The notes: generated from the sequence alone by a model not told the origin. Counted from the stretch's first letter, positions 1-11,409 are shown. The stretch: 64,000 nt of DNA from Asterias amurensis (GCF_032118995.1 NC_092661.1:1242501-1306500), one strand, 5' to 3'. Program-made: numbers and translations.

Positions 1-852
1 GGATAGTGCGTTCACTGCGTTGCCGCGGTAGTACCACTGGTAGGTAACAAGGGAGGGGTTAGCAGCGCTTGTACGGCAGGAGAATCGAGCATTGTCTCCG
101 GTCTTTGCTAATAAGACGGTTGGGGTGATTGAGACAATGGGACGATGCTGTACATCTAAGACACCCGTTGTGCATGATCTTGTGACCCTACCTGGCGTGG
201 ATGCTATACACTGATAAGTTGACATATCATCCTTGTAAGTCAGTGTTATGGTATGCCGCCTTATGAAGTATCCATCTCGGTAAACTTGCTTGGTGTTGGA
301 CAGCAAAGCTGGTGTGTCCAGTCGCTCCCAGCTCAAAGCAGGCCGAGTGGTCGAGTTATTAAGGTATGCACAAGTCAACTCGACCACGTCTCCTTCCGTT
401 AGAGCGTCGTTGATACTCAGCACACAAACGGGAAACTCCTCCACTGGAAAGTCTATGACGTTGAGTAGGGCTGGCTGAGATGTTAAGTTCGATTGTGTAC
501 CGACAGATGAAGTTACTTTGCACTCGTACCTCCCTTGGTCTTTCTTAGCTACCCCAGTCAGTTGTAAATTATACTCTCCGAGGGTAGTGTTCCCGAAGAT
601 AGCCCGGGGTGTCTCGCCCTCTGAAGACCCGAGCTGGGGTTGATTTTCACGGGCGAAAATATGCGAGTCCTTCAACCAGAATACTAGCCCACTCTTGTCC
701 GCGATGCGGCAATAGAACGTCGCACTCTCCCCTAACAGGGCGAAAGTGTTTCGAGGCTGGGTGATAAAAGATTGTTCTTGGCTCAGAATTAGTTGTGATA
801 ACTGTAGAACGAGAAAACCGGTCAAGATCATACTGACTTTATCACCAATCAT
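1..852 (-). CDS. Kirrel/nephrin-like Ig-domain adhesion protein, N-terminal part (runs off window)
   Basis: An open frame of 284 codons starts with ATG at 852-850 and leaves the window at base 1 without a stop. It begins with a signal peptide (MIGDKVSMILTGFLVLQLSQ). Three immunoglobulin domains follow: domain 1 at about residues 25-120 (FYCRIADKSG, then GRYECKV), domain 2 at about 125-215 (VELTCAYLNN, then STYQCIAS), and domain 3 from about 222 (ARFSCRTS, then YQWYYRG). The first domain has the arrangement of Kirre/nephrin proteins: a Q-x-F-x-x-x-P start, a CR after the B strand, and W-x-KD. Those proteins are cell-surface adhesion and recognition molecules; their transmembrane part would lie beyond the window. 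No intron interrupts the 852 bases, which is unusual for this family. The family call rests on remembered motifs, so another Ig-superfamily adhesion protein is possible. Confidence 0.75.
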   Translation of the reverse strand, partial: MIGDKVSMILTGFLVLQLSQLILSQEQSFITQPRNTFALLGESATFYCRIADKSGLVFWLKDSHIFARENQPQLGSSEGETPRAIFGNTTLGEYNLQLTGVAKKDQGRYECKVTSSVGTQSNLTSQPALLNVIDFPVEEFPVCVLSINDALTEGDVVELTCAYLNNSTTRPALSWERLDTPALLSNTKQVYRDGYFIRRHTITLTYKDDMSTYQCIASTPGRVTRSCTTGVLDVQHRPIVSITPTVLLAKTGDNARFSCRTSAANPSLVTYQWYYRGNAVNALS

Positions 853-1884
853 TTTGACAAAGTGTGGTGTATAATTTCATGAGTACGATTTGATGTTTGG
901 ATCACAGAGTACAAAGATGTCTGACTGGAGTGCAGATGTTGATTGCAAGGACGGGTGCACAATACACGGCCATTTTGACGAGAACAATGCCGGCTATGCT
1001 AAAGCGCTCCAACACCTGTCGTCACTACACGGCTAAATACAGTCCATATATCCAATATTATAAAGTCACAATCCACAGCTACATTCGATGAAACAAACTT
1101 CTCCTGACATTTCCTCGGAGGATGTTAATAATATCATTATCTTCATCCACAAATTTAAAACTGGGTGATATAAAGGATCACCGGTAATCCTAATAGGATT
1201 TCCATGGTATACATTATAAATTACTGCTAACATAATACACTATTGATAATACAACAGTTAAGGTCAGTCGCTGGTACACCGCGTCGTTAGCGACGACAGC
1301 TTTCACTATGCGTTGCTAGCGTTGTATCGCTTCATTGCACAGCACAGACCCCACCTGTAGAATCAACGGCTGTTTTATGTATTGCTGTGCCAACTGTGAT
1401 TGCTGCAATTATAAGTTGAGCCTTGTATGGTACAAAAACCCATGCAATTTTCCTTAACAATGAACAATGAACAATGACTAGATTTCAAGCAACATTTTTA
1501 GCTAGTGTTAGTGTTCGAGCTGAACACCTCGTATTGTTATACCTTTTCTAAAATTAAAATATTACATAAAACAGCCGTTTTTATTTGATCAATATTGATA
1601 TAACGGTGTTTTTTTTTGTAAGCGTATTCATTTGCTAATATCCCTTTCAGTAGAATAAAATACGTACCAAATAAACCACTCGCTTAATGGACGACATCGT
1701 TCTACGAAATACACAGGATATGTGATCAAGTAACCGTAGCTGTTAGTGGTCTTTATTAATTCATATTAATTATAGTGCCGCGAAACATTGTATGTCAGCT
1801 GTTTAAACCATGTTCTACCTCCATGTTTAAACCGAGTATTAATAATTGAGCGTGGCCATGTGGACTCATTGGTTAATCTGGCTG
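853..1884. other. 5' flank of the Ig gene, no gene seen
   Basis: AT-rich sequence with no recognisable coding region or repeat of the families listed here. A run of about 18 G lies at about 1887-1904, just inside the first unit of the older tandem duplication. Confidence 0.5.
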
Positions 1885-2211
1885 ATGGGGGGGGGGGGGG
1901 GGGGAGTTGTCTGGAATATACATAAAACAACTACCCATTTTTAACAACCCTGTAGGTAAAACATTTTTTTCATTTTTTTAAATCATAATATTTGTCTGTG
2001 TTCGCTATACCGTGCTAGTTTTCCCCTGACTTGTTTTGCCCAAATTGAGGAAAGCGTTTCCCCCTTTCTACCCCTGGATCGCATCATGCCTCTGGATTTT
2101 GTTTGTATGTATTCATGGTTTTCCATGGTCTTATCTTGGCCACTGCGTATTTTTTACTCTCTTTTTCATGGAAGGACTACAAAAACAGCAACAAACAACT
2201 TAATAAATACA

Positions 2212-2594
2212 TTAAAGGCAGTGGACACTATTGGTAATTACTCAAAACAACGTTTAGCATAAAACCTTTCTTGGTGACGAGAAATGGGGTGAGGTTGATG
2301 GTATAAAACATTGTGAGAAACGGCTCCCTCTGAAGTGCCATAAATTTCGACAAAGAAGTAATTTGTCACGAATTTGATTTCGAGACCTCAGATTTAGAAC
2401 TTGAGGTATCGAAATCAACCATCTAAACGCACACAACTTCGTGTGGCAAGGGTGTTTATTCTTTCATTGTTATCTCGCAAGTTCGATGACCGATTGAGCT
2501 CAAATTTTCACAGGTTTATTTTATGCATATTTTGAGATACACCAACTGTGAAGGCTAGTCTTTGACAATTACCAATGGTGTCCACTGCCTTTAA
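2212..2594. mobile_element. TTAA MITE, main family (copy A)
   Basis: The ends are inverted AGGCAGTGGACACTATTGG and CCAATGGTGTCCACTGCCT, bounded by TTAA on both sides. An internal hairpin carries CGAGACCTCA and TGAGGTATCGA. There is no coding capacity. TTAA duplication is the habit of piggyBac-type transposases. The same insertion is in unit 2 (9046-9428), so it predates the duplication. Confidence 0.9.
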
Positions 2595-3574
2595 ACAGAA
2601 CACACAAAGGGAAGCTTGGGGAGGCTCCAGAATTTTTTTCATATCATCTGTCTAAAACTGTAAAATGGGGTGGGGCTGGGGGCGGCACGTACGTACACAC
2701 AAAATGGGTCGGTTTCTAAACTAATTGAAGTAAAATAGTACAGGATTCGTAAGTTTACATTTTGACAAAACATGTGTATTTCATCCTATAGCCACATATT
2801 AATCGCACGCCACACCAGTCGGGTGCCGGAAAAAGACCGCTCCGAGTCCACTGGAATCGCTCTCCTTTCACAGGCATACTGACTATAACAATCTCACAAC
2901 TTCTATGAACTTATATAAAAATACGAACTCGTCTGTTTAAAAGGAAGTCAATTTCCTTTCGTTTTCGAAGAACTGTTTTTGTTTTCAATGAGTTACACGA
3001 CTGCGATACGCTGAAGTACTCTCATAATTATCCAATAGGGCGCCCTCTTCTGACTTTCACTTTCGCTTTAGGCTCTCCTGGAACAAAACACAAAAAATAA
3101 TTGTAAAGTAAATGTTGGTTCGAAATATTAACACTAGATTTGATTACCTATTATTATTAGCCGTATTCTTTTATCATTTTTGTGTGAAGATTCAGCAAAT
3201 CAAGAACAAAAAACGAAGCACAAAACAAAGAATTTTTGAAGGACTACTCAAGGGTTTAATATAATTAATTGGGGTGCAATCTATTGTCCAAAAGTATTGT
3301 TTTTTGTATGTTGGTGTTTCATCAAGATTCTTTTGGAAAAATTATAAAATTTCCATGGTATGATCATTAATTTTAACAATAATTTTGTTTTAAAACGAAT
3401 TTTAAAAGTTAAAACTTTTACACTATTACAAATTTAGATCCCAATGATAATTAAAATGAGTCCACCACTTTGTAAGAAAATCAAGTCACGTGATACCAAC
3501 ATCGACCCTTTCGACAACGAGTATATTAAAATAGAAGTTATAATTAATATTCATACCTGGCAATCATGACGTCA

Positions 3575-3801
3575 TCACCCATTATTATTCACTATGGTGA
3601 CGTTCTGGTCCTTGACTGTCGACAGCTCCATGACGTCATTATGACGTGTGTTCCTCTCAAAGTCAATGCAGCATTCAGTTGAGCAGAACCTCCGTAGAAT
3701 TAAATTTAAAATTAACCCAATGACTACAACCAAGCCGAGAAATACCAAATCTATCACCAGAATGAACATGTACTTCATGCCGATGGCGTCCGTCGCTGAG
3801 T
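3575..3801 (-). CDS. Putative terminal exon encoding a transmembrane helix and cytoplasmic tail
   Basis: Reading the minus strand, an acceptor (TTAACCAG) at 3802-3805 opens a frame that would start with two bases of a split codon. It continues SATDAIGMKYMFILVIDLV, a hydrophobic stretch of about 23 residues, then basic RR, a short cysteine-bearing tail and TGA at 3577-3575. An in-frame stop lies just before the acceptor, as expected if this is an exon. The equivalent exon in the second duplication unit (11183-11409) is intact, with one Asp-to-Val change in the tail among few others. It lies about 1.1 kb downstream of PAN/discoidin copy 1 on the same strand. The phase fits a splice from a donor overlapping that gene's stop (GGCT|GTAAAT). 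It could be an alternative membrane-anchoring exon or the end of another gene; no transcript evidence is available here. Confidence 0.5.
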
Positions 3802-4769
3802 CTGGTTAATTCACGATGATTCTCAACTACAATGTTTTTAATGTCTTCCTGAAGACAAGCTGAGTATACTGTTCGAAACGTCGATACAACACCGGCTCTT
3901 CTCAGAGCCAACACTCACACAAAAGAGATTTACACATGGTTGTATTCGCAAGTTTACTATTATTTATAGTCTCTTCCTATAATTATATCCACACCATGCA
4001 AAGCATCTACCAATACTTAATACATGTTATAGTCTTCTAGTACAATGTCCAGCTGACCGTAGATTTCACTGTGCGGACTTCCTGTTCACCCACCTCAAGA
4101 CGAGTATGCATGTACTTCGTTTCAAAACTTCACAATGTCAATCCGTGGAAATAAATGATGGAACGAATTAGAATCATGTCATTATCACCAATAATGTGAG
4201 TTCAAAATGTCCTTTAGCATTTGAGAGGGAAATTCCACTTTTGTTATCTCCGAGGAAATCAAGGTAAAAAATTAAAACACACACAAAGGACCAAGCACCA
4301 TGTTCACCGTTTTGTTGTGTCAAGCATGCATGGATGATCAAACAAAACATGGTTTGTGGGCATGGTTTGAAAAGAAACTTCCCCTTTCTATCTTCGAGGA
4401 AATACATTTTGCTGTATACCTCTGATAAAAATAACAAGTGTATATATTACTAATTAAACCGGATATGGAAAGTGAAAGCAATCGGTTTAAATATCACGGA
4501 ATGTACTTTAGGTAATGGGATGATGTCTGTGATGACACAAGCATGACATTTGACACGCATTCTTAGCATGACAAAATGCATTTTGGTTATTATAAGCAGA
4601 TTATATTTTGCGATGGGCCCTTATAGTTTTTTTCAAAATCTTTTTCATGACAAAATTTGACAGTGTGCCAAATGCTTTTTTTATCAAAGTCAATACATCC
4701 CGCAATGTCAGAAAGTGTTAATGAAAGACACGGAATAATCATGCATACTTGCTGACTATAATCTACTTA

Positions 4770-4862
4770 TTAAAGGCAGTAGACACTATTGGTAGTTACT
4801 CAAAGTAATTTTTCGCACAAAACCTTACTTGGTAAACGAGTAATGGGGAAATTATTTTTTAA
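4770..4862. repeat. TTAA MITE fragment (copy B)
   Basis: The left terminus of the main MITE (AGGCAGTAGACACTATTGG after TTAA) is followed by about 70 bases of interior and then breaks off. The same truncated copy is in unit 2 at 13082-13195. Confidence 0.75.
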
Positions 4863-4945
4863 GTTATACTTGCTGCTTAAGCAGGTGACATTGCGGCTTG
4901 GTTCTTATTATTTTGCCAAGGTGACGTCTTATAGGTGCGTGGAAC

Positions 4946-6897
4946 TTATTTACAGCCGAGCAGCTCGAAACGCAGGCAGATGTATTCATTCCACTCAACG
5001 GGCACGATGCGAATCTTGACCGCCAAGACGGGCTTGAAGAAGCGCCTCTCCACGATGCTGTTTCTATCGGTGTTGCCATTGAATATCTAGGGAGAGGGAG
5101 AGTATAAAATACAATAATATTGACAGTGTAAAGAGGGTTTGTTTGAAACGTATAAATTAAATGAAAACTGTTATATCACATACCTGAGTTTGACCAAGTT
5201 GGTCTTTCACGTCAACAAGACATGCCGGTGAGGGCGGTTCGAACTGCACCCTGTACTTCGTCACCCACTGGGCGTTTCCACCGTTACGCCCCTGTGTGAG
5301 TACCCCAGTGACGTAAGTCGGGTTGCCTAAATCCACCTGTATCCACTGGTTGGTATCCGCAGCATAAGGATGCCATCCTCCTATGATATTTGAATAAGGG
5401 GGTACCTTGTTGAGACGGCCACCAGCCGGTGTACCTATGTATAAGCCTTCAGTCCTGATGCTTGATGCGGTGATGCTTTCGTCAGGGATCGAACCATCTT
5501 CAAGACCGAGTTTCTCTGGATTTTTGAGCGGAAAAAGAAGAAGTTTCTAAAACTATCCATATTATTTTAACAGATATTTGTCAACAATTAAAGGCAGTGG
5601 AAACTATTGGTAACTCAAAATAATTGTTAGCATAAAAACTTACTTGGTAATGAGTAAGCCTAATGGAGAGCTGCAACTATTGAATTTTGTAGTAAAATAA
5701 TAATTTAACTAGAAAGGCATTTATATTGCGCTCTTACAAAGAACACATCACTCACAATCAAAACAATTTAATATATGACTGACCTGATGTACTGCATGTC
5801 TTCCATGGGGTGCATTTCCCCTTTCTTGAATCGAAATTAATCTGAAAGAAATACAAAAATTACTATTAAAATTTGACATTACAAAATAAAACATCATTTA
5901 GTCTTCTTCTGCCGTTAATGGTGTAGGCCCCTGCCATTTGTAGACTGATTATTCTCCCACCATGCGAAGTTTGAAATCCTACGAAGCAGACTGATGAATG
6001 GCATTGAACAGTAAACTATGTTGCAATGGCCCATAAACTATGTTACATTTTGTACATAACAGTTCATTCATTTCATAACAGCTCATTCATTTCGTTTAAA
6101 GACAGTGGACACTATTGGTAATTGTCAAAGACCAGTCTTCTCACTTGGTGTATCTCAACATATGCAAAAGATAACAAACCTGTTAAAATTTGAGCTCAAT
6201 CGGTTGTAGAAGTTGCGAGATAATAATGAAACAAACAAAAAACACTTGTCACACGAAGTTGTGTGCTTTCTGATGCTTGATTTCGAGACCTCAAGTTCTA
6301 AACTTGAGGTATCGAAATCAAATTCGTGGAAAATTACTTCTTTTTTTGAAAACTACTTCACTTCAGAGGGAGCTGTTTCTCACAATGTTTTATACTATAA
6401 ACCTCTCCCCATTACCGGTAATAAAGAAAGGTTTTGTGATTATTATTATTTTGAGTAATTACCAAAAGTGTCCACTGCCTTTAACTTGTATACGATACAT
6501 TAGTGACAAACGCCAATTACTTAGGTTAAACAATTAAAATGAACCATCTGTTTTACTATACCTGGCAAGTCATTGGTTTTGCAGTTGCGTCGTAATACGA
6601 AAAATACGGCATTCCTTGAAAGTTGTCACAGACATGCTCAGCACTGGCGTTGTTCATCTGACAGACCTGATTAATGTGATCGTAGTTGAAAGAGAAACAT
6701 CCATGATGGCTGAGACACCGAACTGAACATCTGACGGCAGAGATGCCTGAGATATTCATGAAGGACTGGCCTAGCAGGGCGTAGTGCTCTACCGGCTGGT
6801 ACCAAACCCCTCGGTAAAGACCACTCACACTATAAGACGCTGAAACCTCAAGAAATATCTCAAGCAAAAAGAAAATCAAACCACTCAAGTCGGCCAT
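4946..6897 (-). CDS. Secreted PAN/apple + discoidin (F5/8C) protein, copy 1
   Basis: Four exons read on the minus strand: 6897-6562, 5841-5784, 5515-5184 and 5086-4946, total 867 bases, 288 residues, all with GT-AG borders and matching phases. Residues 1 to about 20 are a signal peptide. A PAN/apple domain follows at about 22-111 (RCSVRCLSHHGC, SFNYDHINQVCQM). A short exon gives a CTPWKTC linker. A discoidin domain spans about 128-287, from EKLGLEDGSIPDE through GGRLN, DTNQWIQVDLG, YVTGVLTQGR, QWVTKY and VEWNEYICLRFELLGC. PAN and discoidin modules bind proteins, glycans or membranes, so an extracellular lectin-like or recognition role is likely; the exact ligand is unknown. The start MADLSG was chosen over the upstream MRKM because paralogues begin there. 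A donor-like GTAAAT overlaps the stop. Confidence 0.88.
5588..5690. repeat. TTAA MITE fragment in intron 2 of copy 1 (copy C)
   Basis: The left end, AGGCAGTGGAAACTATTGG after TTAA, runs about 100 bases into the interior and ends without a right terminus. It is shared with unit 2 (13933-14035). Confidence 0.75.
6096..6484. mobile_element. TTAA MITE in intron 1 of PAN/discoidin copy 1 (copy D)
   Basis: Complete, in the opposite orientation to copy A. It opens with AGACAGTGGACACTATTGG and TTGTCAAAGACC, and closes with CCAAAAGTGTCCACTGCCT. TTAA flanks both ends. It is shared with unit 2 (14425-14813). Confidence 0.9.
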
Positions 6898-7314
6898 TTT
6901 TCTCACTCTGGCTTGATGTAGTTAGTTGCTTAACACGAACAACACCTGAATAGCAGACTGCAAGGGAATGCGTTGCCGTGGTAACAGGACAACAACTCAT
7001 CTGACGTCACACTTATCGATAACGTGTGGAAATTTTCAAAACTCAAAATTAAAGTAAATGGGCAAAAATATTTGTCCTTTGGACGACCACGAAAAGCTGT
7101 TCCGTTTTTATTTTAATTATATGATTGCACAATTCAGGCCCAGAACGTAAACCTGAATTTCATGCAGTAGTTCTGACCGGTAAAATATAAAAACGACTGA
7201 ACATTATTCGAATCGAACTGTAACCAAAACACTACCAATCAAGCTCAGCCTGATTTTCAAGCTTGCACAACTCTAATCCTTGGTCAAACGTTGGCCATCA
7301 TCCCGACCCTAAGC
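6898..7314. other. 5' flank of PAN/discoidin copy 1
   Basis: The 15-20 bases just upstream of the ATG (minus-strand AAGCCAGAGTGAGAA) are shared with copy 3 and with the decayed exon at 49228-49363, so they are probably conserved 5' untranslated sequence. Nothing else is recognised. Confidence 0.45.
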
Positions 7315-7701
7315 TTAAAGCCAGTGGACACTATTGGTAATTGTCAAAGACTAGCCTTCACAGTTGGTGTATCTCAACATATGTATAAAATAACAAACCT
7401 GTGAAAATTTGAGCTCAATCGGTCATCAAACTTGCGAGATAATAATGAAAGAAAAAAACACACTTGTCACATGAAGTTGTGTACATTTAGATGGTTGATT
7501 TCGAGACCTCAAGTTCTAAACCTGAGGTCTCGAAATCAAATTCGTGGAAGATTACTTCTTTCTCGAAAACTATGGCACTTCAGAGTGAGCCGTTTCTCAC
7601 AATGTTTTCTACCATCAACCTCTCCCCATTACTTGTCACAAAGAAAGGTTTTATGCTAATAATTATTTTGTGAAATTACCATGAGTGTCCACTGCCTTTA
7701 A
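7315..7701. mobile_element. TTAA MITE between the duplication units (copy E)
   Basis: Complete copy with AGCCAGTGGACACTATTGG at the left, GAGTGTCCACTGCCT at the right and TTAA on both flanks. The interior carries the family's CGAGACCTCA/TGAGGTCTCG hairpin. Confidence 0.9.
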
Positions 7702-8737
7702 ACCGGAAAATATTATATTCTTCATAACCAGGCCCTTAAAATCGTTGTTACTCAATGGTACAAATCTGGGTGGTTTTTTTTCAGTCTTGATGCCTAAAGA
7801 TGAGCCCAAGAGTTTACAACAGACCCTGTAAAGTTGACACCAAAGGGGTATGTGGGTGTTAGGAACAACTAATCCTACATTTTTGGTTCACTTTGTTGGA
7901 CGATTTGCTAGTTTTTGGTATTGATTCCATAACCTTGATGTCGCATGCGCCAACGTGGCATGGATATGCGAGAACCATATATCATTTAATTATTCCACGG
8001 TTCGGTAGAGAAATCATCGAAGTGTGTTTAGCCAAGATTCTGAACAATGGAAAGGATTTATGAGAAATCATCAAAATTTCAGACAACTGATGCTACGTTA
8101 CCTTACAAGGACAAACTAGTCTTGACACAAGACGTCAATATATGCACGTAACTATCTTATTATACATTCCGTAGTTGTAATTTATTCATGCGAAGGTCTT
8201 GGAACCAAGACTACAGAGCAACAAACCTCACGTCTCGTGTGTGTATCTCGGAATCTGTTTATCTTTAATCTCGGTGACTTCTTAGCAATCAATGTTGCAA
8301 TGATGGAGGTTGAATATTAATTAGCCTGTTGAAAATTAAAGGGATATTGTATGGATGTATTTGTTGGCCTAACGCATTCTGCTGTGACGTCACCATGACG
8401 TAATTTGTTTTGCGTTTTGTATCTGTGTTCTAAGTACTCGAAAACTTGTGTAATTGTTATAAACATGCGTTTATCCCGAAACACGATTGACATATTAAAT
8501 TCGATTTACATAGGCCAATCGTATAACAATCCCGGCAAAATAAATTCAAAACAAGCAAGATTTTATTAATGGTTTATTCCCTAATCATAAACATTTATTC
8601 AAGCATTGTCAGCAAAAATTAAAAAGGTAAACAAATGGCTACTTTAAAGGCACTATCAGCTTTGTAGACTGTCGAAGACCATTATTATTATATTAACTTT
8701 GATTTTTTTAACCCAGACACCGATGTGTGTAAGCATG
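7702..8737. other. Spacer between duplication units, no gene seen
   Basis: AT-rich DNA with no coding frame that resembles a protein. A scrap resembling the start of a TTAA element (TTTAAAGGCACTATCAG) lies at about 8644-8660. Confidence 0.45.
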
Positions 8738-9045
8738 GGGGGGTGATTTGTCTGGGATATTCAGATAACAACATACCCATTTTTAACCCTGTGGGTAAAA
8801 CATTTTTTTCAATTTTTGTAACATAATATTGTCTGTGTTCGTTATACTGTGCCGGTTTTTCCCTGACTTGTTGCCCAAATTAAGAGAGCGTTTCCCCTTT
8901 CTACCCCTGGATCGCATCATGCCTTTGGATTTTGTTTGTATGTTTCCACGGTTTTTCCATGGTCTTATCTTGGCCACTGCGTATTTTTTACTCTCTTTTT
9001 TATGGAAGGATTACAAAAACAGCAACAAACAACTTAATAAATGCA

Positions 9046-9428
9046 TTAAAGGCAGTGGACACTATTGGTAATTACTCAAAATAACTTTTAGCATAGAACC
9101 TTTCTTGGTGACGAGTAATGGAGAGCTGTTGATAGTATAAAACATTGTAAGAAACGGCTCACTCTGAAGTGCCATGGTTTTCGACAAGGAAGTAATTTTC
9201 CACGAATTTGATTTCGAGACCTCAGATTTAGAACTTGAGGTATCGAAATCAACCATCTAAACGCACACAACTTCGTGTGGGAATGGTGTTTATTCTTTCA
9301 TTGTTATCTCGCAAGTTCGATGACCGATTGAACTCAAATTTTCACAGGTTTATTTTATGCATATTTTGAGATACACCAACTGTGAAGGCTAGTCTTTGAC
9401 AATTACCAATAGTGTCCACTGCCTTTAA
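9046..9428. mobile_element. TTAA MITE (copy F)
   Basis: Counterpart of the copy at 2212-2594 with the same flanks. It is complete, with TTAA on both sides. Confidence 0.9.
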
Positions 9429-9832
9429 ACAGAACACACAAAGGGAAGCTTGGGGAGGCTCCAGAACTTGTCTCATATCATCTGTCTAAAACTGTAAAAT
9501 GGGGTGGGGCTGGGGGCGGCACGTAAGTACACACCAAATGGGTCTGTTTCTAAACTAATTGAAGTAAAATAGTACAGGATTCGTAAGGTTACATTTTGAC
9601 AAAACATGTGTATTTCATCCTATAGCCACATTATTAATCGCATGCCACACCAGTCGGGTGCCGGAAAAAGACCGCTCCGAGTCCACTGGAATCGCTCTCC
9701 TTTCACAGGCATACTGACTATAACAATCTCACAACTTCTATGAACTTATATAAAAATACGAACTCGTCTGTTTAAAAGGAAGTCAATTTCCTTTCGTTTT
9801 CGAAGAACTGTTTTCAATGAGTTACACGACTG

Positions 9833-10618
9833 TACGGTGGCCCTGAAGGGACAAAAAAAAAAAAAAAAAAAAAGTTTGCGAATATGTGCGCACACGTATG
9901 CAATGTCGTGAAACAATTCGCAAATATGTGCGCACACGTATGCAATGTCGTGAAACAATTCGCGAATATGTGCGCACACGTATGCAATGTCGTGAAACAA
10001 TTCGCGAATATGTGCGCACACGTCTGCGAATATTATTTGCGATGTTGTGAATTTTATTGCATACCATGTTGCATACCTTTGAATAAAATGTCTAATGATC
10101 TGGGGGGGTTTCTTTCCAACAGTGAGATAAGCGGTAGTCATTGCAGCAGTAGTCTTTGTTGTGAGGCAAGCGAGGCGGGTGGTCTTCCTTGGCCTGGTGC
10201 CAAGTTCCTGGGTATTAATACACATGATTTACAGAGGGAGCCTGCTGTAGCGCCACAGTACTCCCTAGATCGGTAACAAATTATCCACAACAATGACATC
10301 ATCCTAATGGTATGCAACATGGTATGCAATAAAATTCACGACATTGCAAAACAAATCGCATTCGTGTGCGCACATATTCACGATTTGGTTCACGAAATTG
10401 CATATGTGTGCGCACATCGCGATTTGTTTCACGACATTGCATACGTGTGCGCACATATTCGCGAACTGTTTCACGACATTGCAAACGTGTGCGCACATAT
10501 TCGCGAATTGTTTCACGACATTGCATACGTGTGCGCATATATTCGCGATTTGTTTCACGACATTGCATACGTGTGCGCACACGTTTGCGTTATGCGATAT
10601 CCCTTCAGGGCCACCATA
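9833..10618. mobile_element. Non-autonomous DNA transposon with 42-base tandem repeats in inverted arms
   Basis: The termini are inverted TACGGTGGCCCTGAAGGGA and TCCCTTCAGGGCCACCATA, followed on the left by an A-run. Inside each end is an array of a 42-base unit (core TGTGCGCACACGTATGC plus CGTGAAACAATTCGCGAA): about 3.3 copies on the left at 9875-10030 and about five or six in the opposite orientation at 10325-10590. A unique middle of about 250 bases separates them. CGACTG flanks both sides (9827-9832 and 10619-10624) and occurs once in the uninterrupted paralogous site at 2998-3003, so the target duplication is 6 bases (7 if the shared A is counted). No transposase is encoded. The superfamily is not assigned; a 6-7 base duplication fits few known groups, such as Dada or IS3EU. 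Confidence 0.88.
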
Positions 10619-11182
10619 CGACTGCGATACGCTGAAGTACTCTCATATTATCCAATAGGGCGCCCTCTTCTGACTTTCACTTTCGCTTTAGGCTCTCCTG
10701 GAACAAAACACAAAAATTAATTAAAAAGTAAATGCTAGTTCGAAATATTAACACTAGATTTGATTACCTATTATTATTAGCAGTATTCTTTTATCATTTT
10801 TGTGTGAAGATTCAGCAAATCAAGAACAAAAAACGAAGCACAAAACAAAGAATTTTTGAAGGACTACTCAAGGGTTTAATATAATTAATTGGGGTGCAAT
10901 CTAGTGTCCAAAAGTATTGTTTTTTGTATGTTGGTGTTTCATCAAGATTCTTTTGGAAAAATTATAAAATTTCCATGGTATGATCATTTTAAAAATAATT
11001 TTGTTTTTAAAACAAATTTTTAAAGTTAAAACTTTCACACCAGCATTTATATCCCAATGATAATTAAAATGAGTCCACCACTTTAAAAGAAAATCAAGTC
11101 ACTTGATACCAAAACCAAACCTTTCGACAACGAGTATAATAGAAGTTATAATTAATATTCATACCTGGCAATCATGACGTCA

Positions 11183-11409
11183 TCACCCATTATTATTCAC
11201 TATGGTGACGTTCTGGACCTTGACTGTCGACAGCTCCATGACGTCATTGTGACGTGTGTTCCTCTCAAAGTCAATGCAGCATTCAGTTGAGCAGAACCTC
11301 CGTAGAATTAAATTTAAAATTAATCCAATAACTACAACCAAGCCGAGAAATACCAAATCTATCACCAGAATGAACATGTACTTCATGTCGATGGCGTCCG
11401 TCGCTGAGT
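11183..11409 (-). CDS. Putative transmembrane-tail exon, second copy
   Basis: Duplicate of the exon at 3575-3801, with the same acceptor (TTAACCAG), start phase, hydrophobic stretch and tail, ending at TGA 11185-11183. The frame has stayed open although flanking sequence has gained and lost bases between the units, which favours coding. It lies about 1.9 kb downstream of PAN/discoidin copy 2. Whether it joins that gene by alternative splicing or belongs to another transcript cannot be told from sequence. Confidence 0.5.

Larger units (their letters stand above)
1885..6890. repeat. Older tandem duplication, unit 1
   Basis: This stretch aligns by eye with 8738-15220, from the TGTCTGTGTTCG region through a TTAA MITE, a transmembrane-tail exon and the whole PAN/discoidin gene, stopping near the start codon of exon 1. 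The copies differ by scattered substitutions and indels, a few percent by eye. Unit 1 lacks three insertions found in unit 2 and so gives their empty sites (2998-3003, about 4510 and 4718-4721). Confidence 0.85.

Noticed and set aside
3675-3914. 79-codon minus-strand frame overlapping the transmembrane exon, with a counterpart at 11283-11522
   Set aside because: It is in another frame, runs through the intron side of the acceptor, and has no family resemblance. The overlapping frame with the membrane helix explains the conservation better.
6213-6537. Short frames with [10 protein letters not shown] and [12 protein letters not shown]-like sequences, recurring across the window
   Set aside because: They fall inside TTAA MITE copies and repeat wherever the MITE does, in different frames and strands.
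9870-10600. CRISPR-like array
   Set aside because: The units are directly adjacent 42-base tandem copies without unique spacers, and the sequence is animal.
9746-10720. Overlapping open frames of 80-159 codons with repeated 14-residue blocks on both strands
   Set aside because: They are the 42-base arrays of the transposon read in several frames; 42 being a multiple of three keeps them open. Frames are open on both strands at once and resemble no protein.
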